64,000 nucleotides of DNA. Source: Rhizopus arrhizus. Taxonomy: Eukaryota; Mucoromycota; Mucoromycetes; Mucorales; Rhizopodaceae. The position numbers and the translations under genes are program-made. The notes under the pieces were generated by a model. That model worked only from the letters and a program-made list of their open reading frames with translations. It was not told where the DNA came from and did not search any database. Location: positions 620,001 through 684,000 of the forward strand of contig JAKZZE010000015.1 of the NCBI GenBank assembly GCA_024220505.1, written 5' to 3'. Shown in pieces: positions 45,093 to 57,893 of the stretch; the stretch's first letter is position 1, and every line of letters starts with the position of its first letter.

Positions 45093-46925
45093 TGTTGATT
45101 AAATTATATAGAAAGAAAGAAAGAAAAAAGAAACATGGGATTCATGCTTCAGAAGTCTGTGCATAAAAAAGGGAAAAAAACTCCGGTATTTGCACAGATG
45201 CATCAAATTCATTAAGAAACATATGGATACTTAAAGACGGAATATATTGACCATCTGAACAAGTGATGATTCCAAGCATACAATTTGAATTCTTGTTCTT
45301 TCAAAAGTATTTTCGAAGTATAAAAGCGACTTGCTTAGATACAGCATCAGAGTGTAATAACAAAATAGAACAATAAGAATTAGAAAGGTTTACTGCATAT
45401 CATTGAACAGCATGAATTCTTGTGGTGTTTAGTCTCAGATCAAGTGTATTACCTTTTCCGTAGTTTATATACAATCGACATTTACGTAACTTCTACCGTT
45501 TTTGTACCAAAACAAGTACATGATATAAGTCTTATTTACAGCAGTAGAGAAGCTAAGACATAGTAGTTCGCCGGCGATTGTATTTTTTAAGAGTTTACAA
45601 AGATTTTTTTTTAGATTTAACCATTCTTTAAAAGTAAAATACTAAAGATACAAGTATGTAATAAACGAAATCCCTTTCCCTTCATATTATGTAAACCTTG
45701 ACAGTAAAGTTTGTCAGAAAAAAAAAAAAAAAAAAAAATAAAGCCCAACAAAAATAGCTCTGCCATTGATGACTCTTAAAATATGAATCGATTTCTTCAA
45801 CTACTCTTGGATTCAAATCCTCATATTCAAAAAAAAAAAAAAAAAAAAAACTCTTCAATTTGGCCTAGTTATTTTTTTTTTTTTTTACCACAAAAGGCAG
45901 AGCATCCGCCTTTTCACAGCAAGAGCAATTTTTTTTCAAAGCCTTAAAGTTTTTTTTATTGTCAAATATTGGAACATACCGAGACGGCGTGTTACTGCAA
46001 TACACGATTTAACGTTACTAATGCTAAAATATTCGAGAAATAGGGGCGATATTAACCTATCGGCAATATCAAATGAGTAGAAAATACACACGTATGTGGC
46101 TGATGTAAAGGGATAAGTGCGGTCATGGAATAGTTTTAAAAGAAAAATTTATTTTAAAAAAAAAAAAGCATGTGTACACAACGTTTTTTATTGAAGCACA
46201 AACACTATAATGAAAAAATTAGTAAAGAGAAACATAAAAGAAAAAGGTTGCTTTTATAAGATCAGATAGGGGCGAAAGTTTTTTTTGTCAACATTCAAAG
46301 GTTAGTAAGACCTCGTCTGTTGAACTATGCCAGTTTACTTAATCATCACACGCATACAAAGACGTATACAAACCTTACGTAAAGCAACCTGAGAAATATG
46401 AAAATAAACTACTTTACCTTTTTTTCTTCTTTTTTTTACAGAGAAAGAAGGAGAAAGGGAAAAAGGAAAGCAAAATTTTGGCTTATAAGCTATTTCTGAG
46501 TCTTAATAAAAAAAATTTTTGTGTCTTTTGTCAGTCATCTTTTTATTTGTTTGTCATTGGCAAGCTGTTTTAAAGTTAAGTTCAGCTATCATTTAAATAT
46601 AAACAATCAGTACAAGTATTTTGGTTAATACTATTTTATCAGTGTCATTATTTGCTTTATTTGATGTGTGCTTTACTTTTTCATGAACGTGTTTGCAAAA
46701 AAAAAAAAGGTTTTTTTTTTTTTTTTTTTTTTTTTCGATCTTGCCCCACATTAGTCTGGTTATTCTACATACATGCATTTAGTATCCCGTATTTGGAATG
46801 TTTGAGAAGGTCAAAAAAGAAAATACGTCAAAGGCAATAGTAATATGATCATCTATTTTCGTTATATAATACCACGTTGGATGATTCTTATTATTTTATT
46901 TCACTTTTCTTTTTCCTAATCAACC
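45093..46925. other. Intergenic, homopolymer-rich, no gene recognised
   Basis: 1.8 kb with long A or T runs (A20 near 45719, A20 near 45830, T14 near 45872, T25 near 46711). No coding frame is supported. Confidence 0.6.
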
Positions 46926-47983
46926 ATGTCTGAACATAACTCATACAGTGTCTTTAAACAAAACGGAAGCCATCAGTTTTATTGTCGATGGACTGAAAAA
47001 GAAGACTACCTACTGTCAAAAGCGATAGCAAAATATGGTCCACACAAATGGACCTTGATATCAAATCATATTCCTGGTAGAACTGCCGTTCAATGTTCCA
47101 CTCGTTGGTTTGGTGCACTAAAGTAAAAGATAGTTTCTCAGATATCTCTTTGAGCTAACCATCTTTTTTTTTTTTTTTTTTTTTTTTTTTGTATAGCCCT
47201 AATGTACATAAAGGAAAATGGTCCAAGGAAGAAGATCAACTTTTAAAAGAAGCAGTACAATTCTATCAAGCACTTACAAAGAGCAGCCCTTCGACCTTGC
47301 CATGGAATAGAATTGCAGAAAATATACCTCACCGAACTGGCATTCAATGTCAGGCCAGATGGACCGAGGCTTTGGATCCGGCTATAAGGAAGGGAAGATG
47401 GTCTGCCGAGGAGGATGAGCTGCTGGAGGCTGCTGTTGCTCAATATGGCTGCTGCTGGATCAGGGTAGCTAGTCTAATACCCACTCGAACTCAACGACAA
47501 TGCAGGACTCGCTGGAACCAGATGCAAAGGCCAACCATTCGATCGCGTATGCAGCATGACATGAACCGTGCATCGACTCGTGAAAAGTCAGAAAGTGATG
47601 ACAGCCAAGAGAATTTAGTAACAAACAGTCATCCGTTTGGGTATGACAGCCTGTCGGATTGGAATAACATAAACAATACCCTATCGTTGGATATGATGAA
47701 CATCATGTTGGATAGCCATCATCTAATCCTTCCTGAAAGAACAATAGGTGAATTAACTGTGGATGATATCATAGGTTCCAGTGCTCAACAGTTCTCTGCT
47801 ACATCATCCCCTGTCACGTTTGAATTAAACTCACCACCAACGACACTAGCACAGCTTCCATATGTTTCTAATGATGTATCCATGCAATATTCAAATGATC
47901 AAATACTTATTTATCCATTTATGGATAATATAGAAATGACTCCAGTTGATATGCACAAGTATGCTATGGGCAACGGACTATAG
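46926..47983 (+). CDS. Three-repeat Myb-like transcription factor
   Basis: Exons 46926-47122 and 47197-47983 give 327 aa. Three SANT/Myb repeats are visible. R1 (about 18-66) has RWTEKEDYLLSKAI and CSTRWFGAL. R2 (about 70-127) has GKWSKEEDQLLKEA, an insertion of some ten residues (YQALTKSSPST), and CQARWTEAL. R3 (about 128-178) has GRWSAEEDELLEAA and CRTRWNQM. Conserved Trp residues and the helix-turn-helix R-x-x-x-Q-C-x-x-RW are present in all three. The C-terminal 150 residues are acidic and Ser/Asn-rich, likely an activation region. The 74-nt intron contains a T-rich tract of about 28 T. Nuclear DNA binding is expected. Confidence 0.88.
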
Positions 47984-49230
47984 TTTGTAGTTTGTTCAAG
48001 ACAGCATTATCTGCTTACTTATATTAAAGAAGTAGATCCCGTCATCATTCATCTTCTTGTTCACATCCTTTTTACTCCTCCTCCTTTCCTTTTATTTCAA
48101 AATCTATTTGTATATTAATTGTTTATGATTAAATTTTTATGCTGTTGTAATTTCTTTTTCATTTTTAACTAACGTGTAATCTCAATAATAAATCTAAATG
48201 AATACCTTTTTAAATAATGACTAAATACATCGTCACATACGAAAACTAGCTTGTCGATTTGCAGTAAATTTCAAAGATTTTTTTTTATATAAAGTAGAAA
48301 ATTGTTCTAGACAAGTGCATAGACACATACTAATTCGGTAAATGTAATAGAATTTGAAAGACTGGATGAACATTCTGGAGACTTATTCTCTACAGTTGCA
48401 TTCACCCAATATATACTACATGTATAAGCATCTCAAAGACATGATCACAATATGTATATATCTATGCTACATTTTTTAATTAAAGACAGCTGTGTGGACA
48501 TCAACAGACTACAAAAAAGGTTTATGACTTATTCTAAATGTGAGAAATTGACGGAAAAGAAAGTAATTTGTTTCATGTATACTTTCCCTAAACGACATTA
48601 TTCATCCTGTGCACCCTATCTACATTCTCCAATGTTTATCCTATGCAATATCACTCATAATTAGACAAACAAAGGTACGATCGGAATCAACAGTCAATAC
48701 CTTATTTTAAATGCATCTACAACTCTACATTACTTTTTTCGTGCGTGAGGCACAACGACTTGGTCTGATGTCTAAATATTAACATTGGGTCCACCTCGTC
48801 TGTCAGTTGATCTGCCGTTTGAACATCTTTAGATGCCTATTCATGCTTGTCTTACCCTCCCTAAATTCATTTAAATGATTTGGATTAGGCTACACCAGTA
48901 CACTCTTCAGTGCTCTTCTCTATCATCTTGTGGTCTTTTGTTAAAAGCTTCAACTGATAAGAAGATACCAGCCACAACACTGGCAATTGGGATAATTTGG
49001 TTCAAATCCATTGCTGCAGACTTACATAAGCATTCTCGGCGACAGCGTCTTTAAAGTCTAGTAGAGAAATATTCCCTCCTTGTTTTGTATTTTGCATTAT
49101 TTATACTCCCAGTTTGATGTAGTAAAACAAATGCATTTGGTGTAACCTTATTTTTCTATTTTCCTTTAAATGTATGTACGCCAGATTTGACTAAAATAGA
49201 TGTTGCTTTTAGTTAAAATACCAAAAAGGA
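47984..49230. other. Intergenic; one tiny membrane-like ORF possible
   Basis: No clear gene. On the minus strand 49011-48907 encodes a 34-residue peptide, MDLNQIIPIASVVAGIFLSV followed by a charged tail, with the look of a single-span micropeptide. An overlapping frame just upstream (from 49099) reads MQNTKQGGNISLLDFKDAVA and ends at a GTAAGT. The two could be parts of one small spliced gene, but I found no phase that joins them. Confidence 0.3.
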
Positions 49231-49563
49231 TCAAACATAAATTTCTCCTTTATTTAGGCAACATATGAAAACATTAACTTTACAATGCCTAGTCCACACT
49301 ACAACAACCTTTTTATATGGCACTTTTCTCCGTCTTTTGTACTTTTCGAGGGGAAGGGGAGAATTCGTTATGACAAAATAAATTTGAGTGAAACAAAGCA
49401 AAAAGGTCGTGTTTCGGTCGCTTTCATTCTTTACCATCTCAAATGAGCCCTTTTGATCTAATGTATTGTGAATATTTTGAATTGATTGAACAATGCTTTT
49501 CAAAGACACTTCTCTATCTGAAATTAATAAACCCCTGAATTCTATGAATAAACTGTGAATCAT
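49231..49563 (-). CDS. Hypothetical 110-aa ORF
   Basis: A single uninterrupted frame from ATG at 49563. It is mildly basic, with SLKSIVQSIQNIHNTL as a possible helix and a C-terminal YKRRRKVPYKK patch followed by a Cys-containing hydrophobic end. Its length is more than expected by chance in such AT-rich DNA, but no family is recognised and no introns are evident. It may be a lineage-specific gene or a chance ORF. Confidence 0.3.
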   Translation of the reverse strand: MIHSLFIEFRGLLISDREVSLKSIVQSIQNIHNTLDQKGSFEMVKNESDRNTTFLLCFTQIYFVITNSPLPLEKYKRRRKVPYKKVVVVWTRHCKVNVFICCLNKGEIYV

Positions 49564-52107
49564 TTGATCTCACTATGTATTGAGCATTTGACGTATTATT
49601 CGTAGCTGATTTATTAAGCCAATGATATGAAACAATTTAGATAGAGAATATAATGTTACTGTATGGACTAAAATTTTTTTTTTTAAAATTTGCTCTTGTG
49701 CTCATCGTAATAGTCCCATTCTACCCACAAAAAAGATTTTTTAAAATAATCCAGACAGTACATCCATCAGATCACATCCTCCTATTCCAGTAATTTGATC
49801 AGTGCTCAATAGTGGTCAATATATAAAGAAAGAGCTGTATCGTTGAATAAAAGCTTCCTCATTAAGCCCAGTCGCTGTTGTTTCTTTTTCATAGTCTACA
49901 TCCATAACCTTCCCTTCAAAGGCACCGGTCTGCAGCTGAATCAACTTGCATAATATGTCAAATGATTGTATCAAGCTTGCTTTCTATAAATACTTCAATT
50001 TCTTGAAATTTTATGCCCTTTACTTTTCACAAGGTATGAATTGTTAAAGTGCCTTTTTTTATTTTTATCTTTCAATTTGTAGCTTTTCGTCGACTTGACT
50101 TACAATAAGAATACCTATCTGCAATATGCGGGCTTTGACAATTTCAGCGCAAGAGTACAAGTATGACAGATATTAAATATGTGTTTATATTATGGACATG
50201 TTCCTTTAGAGAAAGCTCACAATAAATGGCACAAGTGGTAAAAAAAAGATTTATTCATGCTGATCTTCTAGTCCGAATCTTGATTCTTATCTTGTCATTT
50301 ACTGTAAACCAGCAGATATGTAAACCTCAGAGCATCGGCCATGGATTTGCATCCTATGGATTGTCTTTTGGCGTACGACCATTGGCTATCTGTTGAGTAA
50401 AAGATGTGAACCGTGCTCGACATTTGATGCTTATTAAGTTACATGTATTCGTGAAAAAGCTTTGCTTTCTTAAATATCTCTTTACTCTTCTGCTGATCGC
50501 TTGATTTTTAGTGAATGCTAAAGAAGAGTTCCTGTCGTGAGATCGACTCAAGACCTACAAATTTCATCCTGTTTCTTTATCTTCGACTATTTTCCAGCCT
50601 AACGACCTCCTGTAAGCCTCCTTGTTCAGATAGTGGATAAAGAATTTAATTCCAAAGAAACAGTTTATGGTTTCTTTTGTCGTGTTTTAGTAAACACCCC
50701 TTTATATAGTGTACTGCAGCATGCCTCTTCAAAATTATTATAAAGCTTTTTTTTTTTTTTTTTTTTTTTTTTCATCCAAAATTAAGATTGCATGATTGCT
50801 TACTTTATTCGATTATAAAAAGATAAAGACAATATTATATTTGAATTTATCTACCTCATTGGCGTTTTTACTGCTAACTAAGAACCTATTTTTTTATGCT
50901 TGCATATAAAGTATACTTTTTGAATTGTTGGATGTGTCACTGCTATCATTGTTTACAACTAGGTAGGTGTTTCTTTTTGACAAAATGTGTTTGAAATATC
51001 TAAAAAGGAACTACAGCCTATACATCTCCTTCAATGACTAAAGGGATATTAGTGATATACTCTTAAGCGTACGAAAAGGCTACTATAGTATAAAATAGTA
51101 ATTAAATTGGGAACAGTAAGAAGCCAGTTGTTAACAAACACTGATCATGATCAAAAACAAGAAAATAAATAGAGAATAAGAAGCACATTTGTATTTTCTT
51201 AGTGGTCAGTAGTAGTTTAACTTACAGACTGACCTGATTTGTTCACTGACAACGGATAACACTTGTCAGTGATATCGATAACGGAAGCACAGTGCACCAA
51301 ATACAACAGGCCCTCTTTCTAGAATCCAGTACTCGAAAAATGAAAGGAAGAAACATGTGAATGCTTAAACATACCTTCTGGGATATGTGGAATCAGCAAA
51401 AGGCCGTTTATTATAAAATTTCTTTTTTTCTAAAAGAAAAAAAATTAGCCCTTCTACCAAAGCCCTTTCAAGAACCGATTCGTTTCCTTTCATCCGTCAA
51501 ATGTCAGGGTCTACTGATAAGTGAAGATGGAAACATTTTTGAGTAGTGACCGGTAGAGTTATCTAGCGATAGTGTGAGATCATGAGCAAGGTAACAGAAC
51601 TGTTGGTTTGTTGTTCAAATTACGATTTATCTGATACAAGCTGAACATGAAACTTTTCAACTGTGTTCATGCTTGATAAAAGATGAATGGGCAGCAAACA
51701 AATGTCGTTTTGTCAAAACACGGATGATAACGAATGGTGATTCACAATATTTATGTATGCAGCATTTGAGTCCGTCGTTGTTATGCAGAGCAACGCGAGT
51801 ATAAACTTTTTTTTTAAGCTTTACTTTTAGGATGTAAAAAGTAGCTGGATTTTATAAAGATATCATGTGTGTGACATAAGTTGAAGTGTGTTCTCAGCCT
51901 AGTTTTGGTGACATTATCTGGGTTTATTGTAAACAGGCCCATTCTTCTGTTAATACATTATATTTGCAGGTTAATTGATTGCTTTTTTTTTTTTTTATTA
52001 TCCAAGAAAGTTTATGACGATACCAAGCATATTTAACTATCAAATGTTGTATAAAACAAAAAAACAAAAAAATAATATGTTACATTTTTATTTTAATATT
52101 AAAAAAT
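49564..52107. other. Gene-poor 2.5 kb with scattered coding-like scraps
   Basis: Short coding-like pieces occur but cannot be assembled. Minus strand 49836-49976 reads GAFEGKVMDVDYEKETTATG. Plus strand 50092-50164 reads VDLTYNKNTYLQYAGFDNFS, behind a possible intron (GTATGA at 50034, acceptor near 50082). A T28 run lies at about 50745-50772. These may be remains of one transposon or old gene. Confidence 0.35.
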
Positions 52108-53007
<900 letters not shown>

Positions 53008-53827
53008 ATGTCTTATACGTAAACTATTTTGTTTCGTCCACGCAATAAAGATGTAACCTGCTTTTCTTTAAAATAGAACGCCAACTCGTGACCAAGTGTA
53101 TGTACCAGAGACATTCTTAAAAAAGCAAAGAACAACAGAAAAAGCGATCGTCGAAAAGACGGCACAGTTAGCCCAAGAAAAGAAGGAGAAAAAGGAGGCT
53201 CGAAAGGTGATTTTCAAAAGAGCCGATGCTTATGTGAAAGAATACCGACAAAAGGAACAAGACACAGTTCGACTTCGACGTCAAGCCAAACAGACAGGCA
53301 ATTATTATGTACCTGCTCAGCCCACATTACTCTTTGTTATCCGTATCAAGGGTATCACTGATGTTCATCCCAAAGTGAAAAAAGTCTTACAACTCTTTCG
53401 ACTTTTGCAGATTAATAATGGTGTCTTTGTGAGGGTCAATAAAGCCACATTTCAAATGTTGCAAGTGATTGAACCTTATGTGACTTATGGTTCTCCTAAT
53501 CTCAAGACAGTGCGTGAATTGATTTATAAACGAGGTTATATCAAAAGCAAGGAAGGTCATCGTTTACCGATCACAGATAATCAGCTCATCAAAGATCATC
53601 TCGAATCTTGTGGAGTGATTTGCGTAGAGGATGTGATTCATGAAATATTTACAGTAGGACAGCACTTTAAGCAAGTGAACAATTTCCTTTGGCCATTTAA
53701 ATTGAGTAATCCGAGTGGACATAAAAAGACAAGTTGGAAGCCTAGAAAGTTTAAGCATTATATTGAAGGTGGTGATGCTGGTGACAGAGAATTTGATATT
53801 AACAAGCTTATTCAATCTATGCTTTAA
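53008..53827 (+). CDS. RPL7: 60S ribosomal protein L7 (uL30)
   Basis: Exons 53008-53018 (11 nt) and 53077-53827 give 253 aa; yeast Rpl7 is 244. The start is MSYTTPTRDQVYVPETFLKK, with the first codon set split from the rest by a 58-nt intron, a position typical of ribosomal protein genes. A basic helical N-terminus is followed by the L30 fold: TLLFVIRIKGITDVHPKVKK, LLQINNGVFVRVNKAT, YGSPNLKTVRELIYKRGY, and a C-terminal SNPSGHKKTSWKPRKFKHY. It binds 25S rRNA in the large subunit. Confidence 0.96.
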
Positions 53828-54261
53828 AAAAAAACAGCTTTTATTTATTTTATATCAAAATTAAACATTGTTCATATCTCTTTTTTTTTTTGTATGGATG
53901 AGAAAGTGAATTGGTTATTGTTCATTATACTCATTACAGTCTTGTAACAAAATGTATTTCTTACAGCTTACTCAAATGTAAAACAGTGGAACTGATCTAC
54001 TAAAACCGAGGCAACAGACCCTTAAGTGTTGTAATCAAGAGAAGGGGTGCTTCAAATTTTCTTTTATGCTGATTTCGTCAAGCGAAAAGGAAGTTCGAGT
54101 TTCAAAGAAGTTTTGCACCTGTTCAAGTTATAAATAATTTTGGGAACAAAAAAAAGAAAACAGGTGTTTCAGGCACAGGTCAGTGAAGAACAACAGCTTG
54201 TGACACACTTTTTTTTTCTCCTTTCTTTTTTTTTGCTGTTGTTTGAAAACAAGCGATTGTA

Positions 54262-55398
54262 ATGTTGACATTCTTTTCTAAAAAAGAGCACCCACTGAAA
54301 CTTCAAGAAAAAGAAGAATTAGAGAAACCTGGAGAAAAAATGGAAGTGGAGGTAAATGAGCAAGAGAAGGGCGAGCATGAGGAAGAGGACAAAGTGCTGG
54401 AAGACATGGAGCCGTTTGAAGAGATCGCAAGGGAGTTGTGCAAAGATGATGAGGACAAGAAAGAAGTGGAAGAAGGAGCAGTGCAAAAAGAACGGCAGCT
54501 GAAACCAATTGAATTTTTGAAAGCGCTCGTGAAAGATAACGACAGCTTTCAAGAATACGCGCTTGAACAATTTAAAGAGATCAACGAACAGGAAGAAGAA
54601 CGTCAGGAATTAGAAGAGTATCAATGCCTGAGAGCACTTGAAGAAAGATCATTAAACAGATATTATAATATCCTTCCGTTTGATAAAAACCGTGTTGAAT
54701 TGCAAGACGCACGATTAGGCCAAGGAGATTATATTAATGCAAGTTATATCGTTCCATCCTATGATATCCCGCGTGTTTATATTGCAGCACAGGGACCATT
54801 GCGAAACACGATTGTTGATTTCTGGCGCACTGTGGTTGAACAAAATGTGCCCCTGATTGTATGTTTAACACCAGAGACAGAAAAGGAGCTGGAAAAGTGT
54901 GCTCGATATTGGCCAGTGGGAGAAAAAGAGATGACGATAAGAGAGGGTGAGGTGATGGTGAAATTGAGCAATAAAGAAAAAGAAGAGAACTATCGTGAGG
55001 CGGATTGTATGATTCGAAAAATTTCGGTTTCATTTTTTTATCAAAAGAAAATAGTCAAACAGGTCAGTGTGGTGCAACTTCAATTCTTGGGTTGGCCGGA
55101 TCACGGTGTGCCTCATAAACCAAATAAATTAATTGCGTTCATCAAATTGGCGAGAACTTACTATGAAGATGAAAAGCCGATACTAGTGCACTGTAGTGCA
55201 GGCTGTGGAAGGACAGGAACATTTTGTGTGCTGGACTGTTCAGAATATTTTATAAAAAGCCAGCCATGCCCTCATGATCCGATTGCTTGCTTAACAGATG
55301 AATTTCGTAAGCAAAGGACAACAATGGTTCAAACCCAGTCTCAATTTAATTTTTGTTATGGAGCCTTACTGCAATTTTTAGATGAAATAGAGCAATAA
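54262..55398 (+). CDS. Classical protein tyrosine phosphatase
   Basis: A single exon of 378 aa. The first 130 residues are Glu/Lys-rich and low complexity. The PTP domain follows: NRYYNILPFDKNRVEL (phosphotyrosine loop region), DYINASYI, AAQGPLRNTIVDFW, WPDHG at 278-282 (Asp280 as general acid), and HCSAGCGRTG with catalytic Cys311 and Arg317, then QTQSQFNFCY (Q loop). All catalytic parts are intact, so it should dephosphorylate phosphotyrosine. It resembles yeast Ptp1/Ptp2 and fission yeast Pyp families in plan. No transmembrane segment: cytosolic or nuclear. Confidence 0.95.
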   Translation: MLTFFSKKEHPLKLQEKEELEKPGEKMEVEVNEQEKGEHEEEDKVLEDMEPFEEIARELCKDDEDKKEVEEGAVQKERQLKPIEFLKALVKDNDSFQEYALEQFKEINEQEEERQELEEYQCLRALEERSLNRYYNILPFDKNRVELQDARLGQGDYINASYIVPSYDIPRVYIAAQGPLRNTIVDFWRTVVEQNVPLIVCLTPETEKELEKCARYWPVGEKEMTIREGEVMVKLSNKEKEENYREADCMIRKISVSFFYQKKIVKQVSVVQLQFLGWPDHGVPHKPNKLIAFIKLARTYYEDEKPILVHCSAGCGRTGTFCVLDCSEYFIKSQPCPHDPIACLTDEFRKQRTTMVQTQSQFNFCYGALLQFLDEIEQ

Positions 55399-55909
55399 AT
55401 AAATAAAACACATGTGGATTTGTTACCTTTTTAATCCATTATTTCGACAAAAGACAGGAGATAACTCGATTTTTTCTTGTGTACTTGACGTATTTTTATC
55501 TTTTGGTTTCCCCCTTATTTTGCTATATTTAAACATTTTCATTTTGCTTCACTTTTCTGAGCGTGTTTAATAAAATAAATAAGGGGTGGGAGACTACAAT
55601 GAGGGAATATATTACACAAACGTGGATCAAAGGGTTTCTGTTCTACTCAATAAAGCAATAGAAAGGAGGGGGGGGGGAGAGAAAGATTGTTTCCTTGTAA
55701 TAATTAGGGAATGCTCAAGATCGAATAAAAAGTTATATGTTGCTTTTTATTATATATATTCAGGGAGCATATATATGTTATACATTCCATGGTTTGAAAC
55801 TCTATTGTATTAGAAAGATTTGTAACATGTTTCCCCTGAATTATTTTCATATATAAACAACCCTTTTCTTTTTCTTTTTTTTTAATTATTCTTTTATCTT
55901 ATTACAAAC
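55399..55909. other. Intergenic, no gene recognised
   Basis: About 500 bases with a G10 run near 55669 and a T-rich stretch just before the kinase start. Nothing coding. Confidence 0.6.
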
Positions 55910-56962
55910 ATGAACACTATATTTAATCAACAGCAAACTGCTTTTTATAATAATAAAGAACAACATGTCGCATTACCTGCCTGTCTATCTAATTATCCGC
56001 TTCATCCAACATTTTTAGCCAACTATATCATTGGAGAGGAATTAGGATCTGGCGGTTATGGTTTTGTGCTTTCAGCGCGTGAAAAAAGGACAGGGATCGA
56101 AAGAGCCGTCAAGTTCATCTACCGTCATATGGTTCCAGCTCACAATTGGGTAAAGGACCGAACATTAGGTCAAATACCAATGGAAGTTTATATCTTAAAA
56201 AATATTCGTCACTCTAATATTATTGGCTATGTTGATTCATACCAAGATCACTACTTTTGTTATCTGGTCATGGAAATGCACGGTTCTCAATGGGCTATTA
56301 ATACCACAGATAATAACAGCAGTGCTCGATCACCAGCTCTTTCTGAAACATCTCTTAGTACCTGCTCATCCATTTTTAATTCACCTACTGAAAATTATTT
56401 GCCTGACCCTACGCCAGTTATCAAAAGACGCACTTCTTGTGATTTATTTGAATGTATTGAAAGGCACAATTATTTTCAAGAACCACTCGCTAAAAATATC
56501 TTTAAGCAAATCGCTTCTTGTATTGCCTATCTTGACCTTATTGGTATCTGTCATCGTGACATTAAAGATGAAAATATTGTGATTGATGATCAATACCAAG
56601 TCAAATTGATTGATTTTGGTGCAGCTGTTATTTTACCTCGTCACTATGGCGACAACAGACCACACTTGACAAATAAATTCTATGGCACAGTCAGTTTTGC
56701 TTCACCAGAGATCTTGATGGGTAGAGCTTATGAAGCTGAACCAGCTGAAATTTGGTCCTTAGGTGTACTCTTGTATACCATCTTATTTGGTGAAGTGCCT
56801 TTCCATGATATCAACATGACAATTGCCGGACGATTTGCTCAACCCAAGGTACCCGTATCTTCAACCTGCTTAAACTTAATCTCTTGGATGTTACAACAAT
56901 CTCCACAGCATCGACCTACTATCCATCAAGTCTTGATGCATCCTTGGTTTTCTGAATTTTAA
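55910..56962 (+). CDS. PAS-kinase-type Ser/Thr kinase without PAS domain
   Basis: A single exon of 350 aa, almost all kinase domain. The Gly loop is GEELGSGGYGFV (42-53), catalytic Lys is Lys68 in AVKFI, the catalytic loop is HRDIKDEN from His215 with Asp217, and DFG is Asp235. SFASPEILMG is the activation-segment end, and WSLGVLLYTILFGEVPFHD is typical of the PASK group. About 50 Ser/Pro/Thr-rich residues are inserted after VMEMHGS, just before CDLFECIERH. PAS kinases (yeast Psk1/Psk2) sense nutrient state and control sugar use. Those are far longer and have N-terminal PAS domains, absent here, so regulation must differ. Confidence 0.85.
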   Translation: MNTIFNQQQTAFYNNKEQHVALPACLSNYPLHPTFLANYIIGEELGSGGYGFVLSAREKRTGIERAVKFIYRHMVPAHNWVKDRTLGQIPMEVYILKNIRHSNIIGYVDSYQDHYFCYLVMEMHGSQWAINTTDNNSSARSPALSETSLSTCSSIFNSPTENYLPDPTPVIKRRTSCDLFECIERHNYFQEPLAKNIFKQIASCIAYLDLIGICHRDIKDENIVIDDQYQVKLIDFGAAVILPRHYGDNRPHLTNKFYGTVSFASPEILMGRAYEAEPAEIWSLGVLLYTILFGEVPFHDINMTIAGRFAQPKVPVSSTCLNLISWMLQQSPQHRPTIHQVLMHPWFSEF

Positions 56963-57303
56963 TCCTTTTCTCTATTCATTTTTTCCCCCCTTATTTTTAT
57001 GCTTTTTTCTTTTACATATGCGCGAGCGCACAAACATTTTCAATCACATTGTTTTGCATGATTTTTAAGCCCTTTAAAAAAAACTCATTTATGATTTTAC
57101 GCTTAATTTTATGATATTTCCCTACTCCTTTTCTCCTTTTACCGTTAATATCCTCCCTCATCTTCTCCCCTTTTTATATTGTAATTAATCATATGTTGTA
57201 CATAATCTCTTTCTCTCCCCACAAAAAAAAAGCATCATTTTATATCATTTTAATAATAAATTTAATTCACATCTCTTTACATACAATTATACAAATGATG
57301 TCA

Positions 57304-57631
57304 TTAATAAGGTGGAGGAACAGTACCATAATTCGCACCTTTTCCGATACTGACTTCTCTTTCTTCTCTTATCTTCACAAGAAGGTAGAAAGCATGTAAA
57401 TGGCCTACACATACATAAGTAATTCGTACTTTATATTACAATGATTTAATTTACCTGGTAGATAACCCAAAATAGTCAAGCACCTTTTTTTTTCTTCATT
57501 AGTAGAAATAGTGAGTACAATAATAAGACTTACAAATTAATCCAAAAGTCAGCACTACATCCTTTCATTAAGAAAACACCAAGAGGTGGAACTAAAATAA
57601 TAATGAAGATTAAACAGCAAGTTCCAATCAT
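57304..57631 (-). CDS. PMP3: Plasma membrane proteolipid PMP3
   Basis: Three exons (57631-57534, 57483-57455, 57404-57304) give 75 aa. The middle exon is only 29 nt. The two hydrophobic spans read IGTCCLIFIIILVPPLGVFL and FWINLCLTILGYLPGHLHAF, joined by KGCSAD. This is the UPF0057/Pmp3 pattern (PPLGVFL, GC, FWIN, GYLPG-HA). Yeast Pmp3 (55 aa) controls membrane potential and salt tolerance. This protein has about 20 extra C-terminal residues (EEREVSIGKGANYGTVPPPY). It is too small and split to appear as one long frame. Confidence 0.93.
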
Positions 57632-57893
57632 ATTTTTTTTTATAAAAAAAAAGAAAATAAAAAGAAAATATTTATTTTATACATGTTTTCTCAAAGAAAA
57701 CTATACTCCAATTAGAAACACTTAAAACGTAACAAATTATTCATTCGAATAAACTTTACGTCAGTTCATTGCTTATCATTTTTTATTTACTTTGATGCTT
57801 TATTTACAGTCTTATTGTCGATTGCCGCTGCTATTTTTGCAAAGACTTTTCTTGTTTCCAGTAACAGTATCGATGGATGTTCTAGGCTTGCTG

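Noticed and set aside
46593..46840. Overlapping ORFs around the T25 run near 46711
   Set aside because: Poly-Lys and poly-Phe translations of a homopolymer; no evidence of coding.
48990..49010. GGTTCAAATCC resembling a tRNA B box
   Set aside because: No A box at proper spacing and no cloverleaf can be folded; the sequence is better read as the start of a small minus-strand ORF.
50354..51546. Short ORFs on both strands (60-65 codons)
   Set aside because: Lengths expected by chance, no motifs, no splice signals that extend them.
55586..55813. 75-codon plus ORF before the PASK-type kinase
   Set aside because: Runs through a G10 tract, lacks a plausible composition and does not join the kinase frame as a missing PAS-encoding exon.
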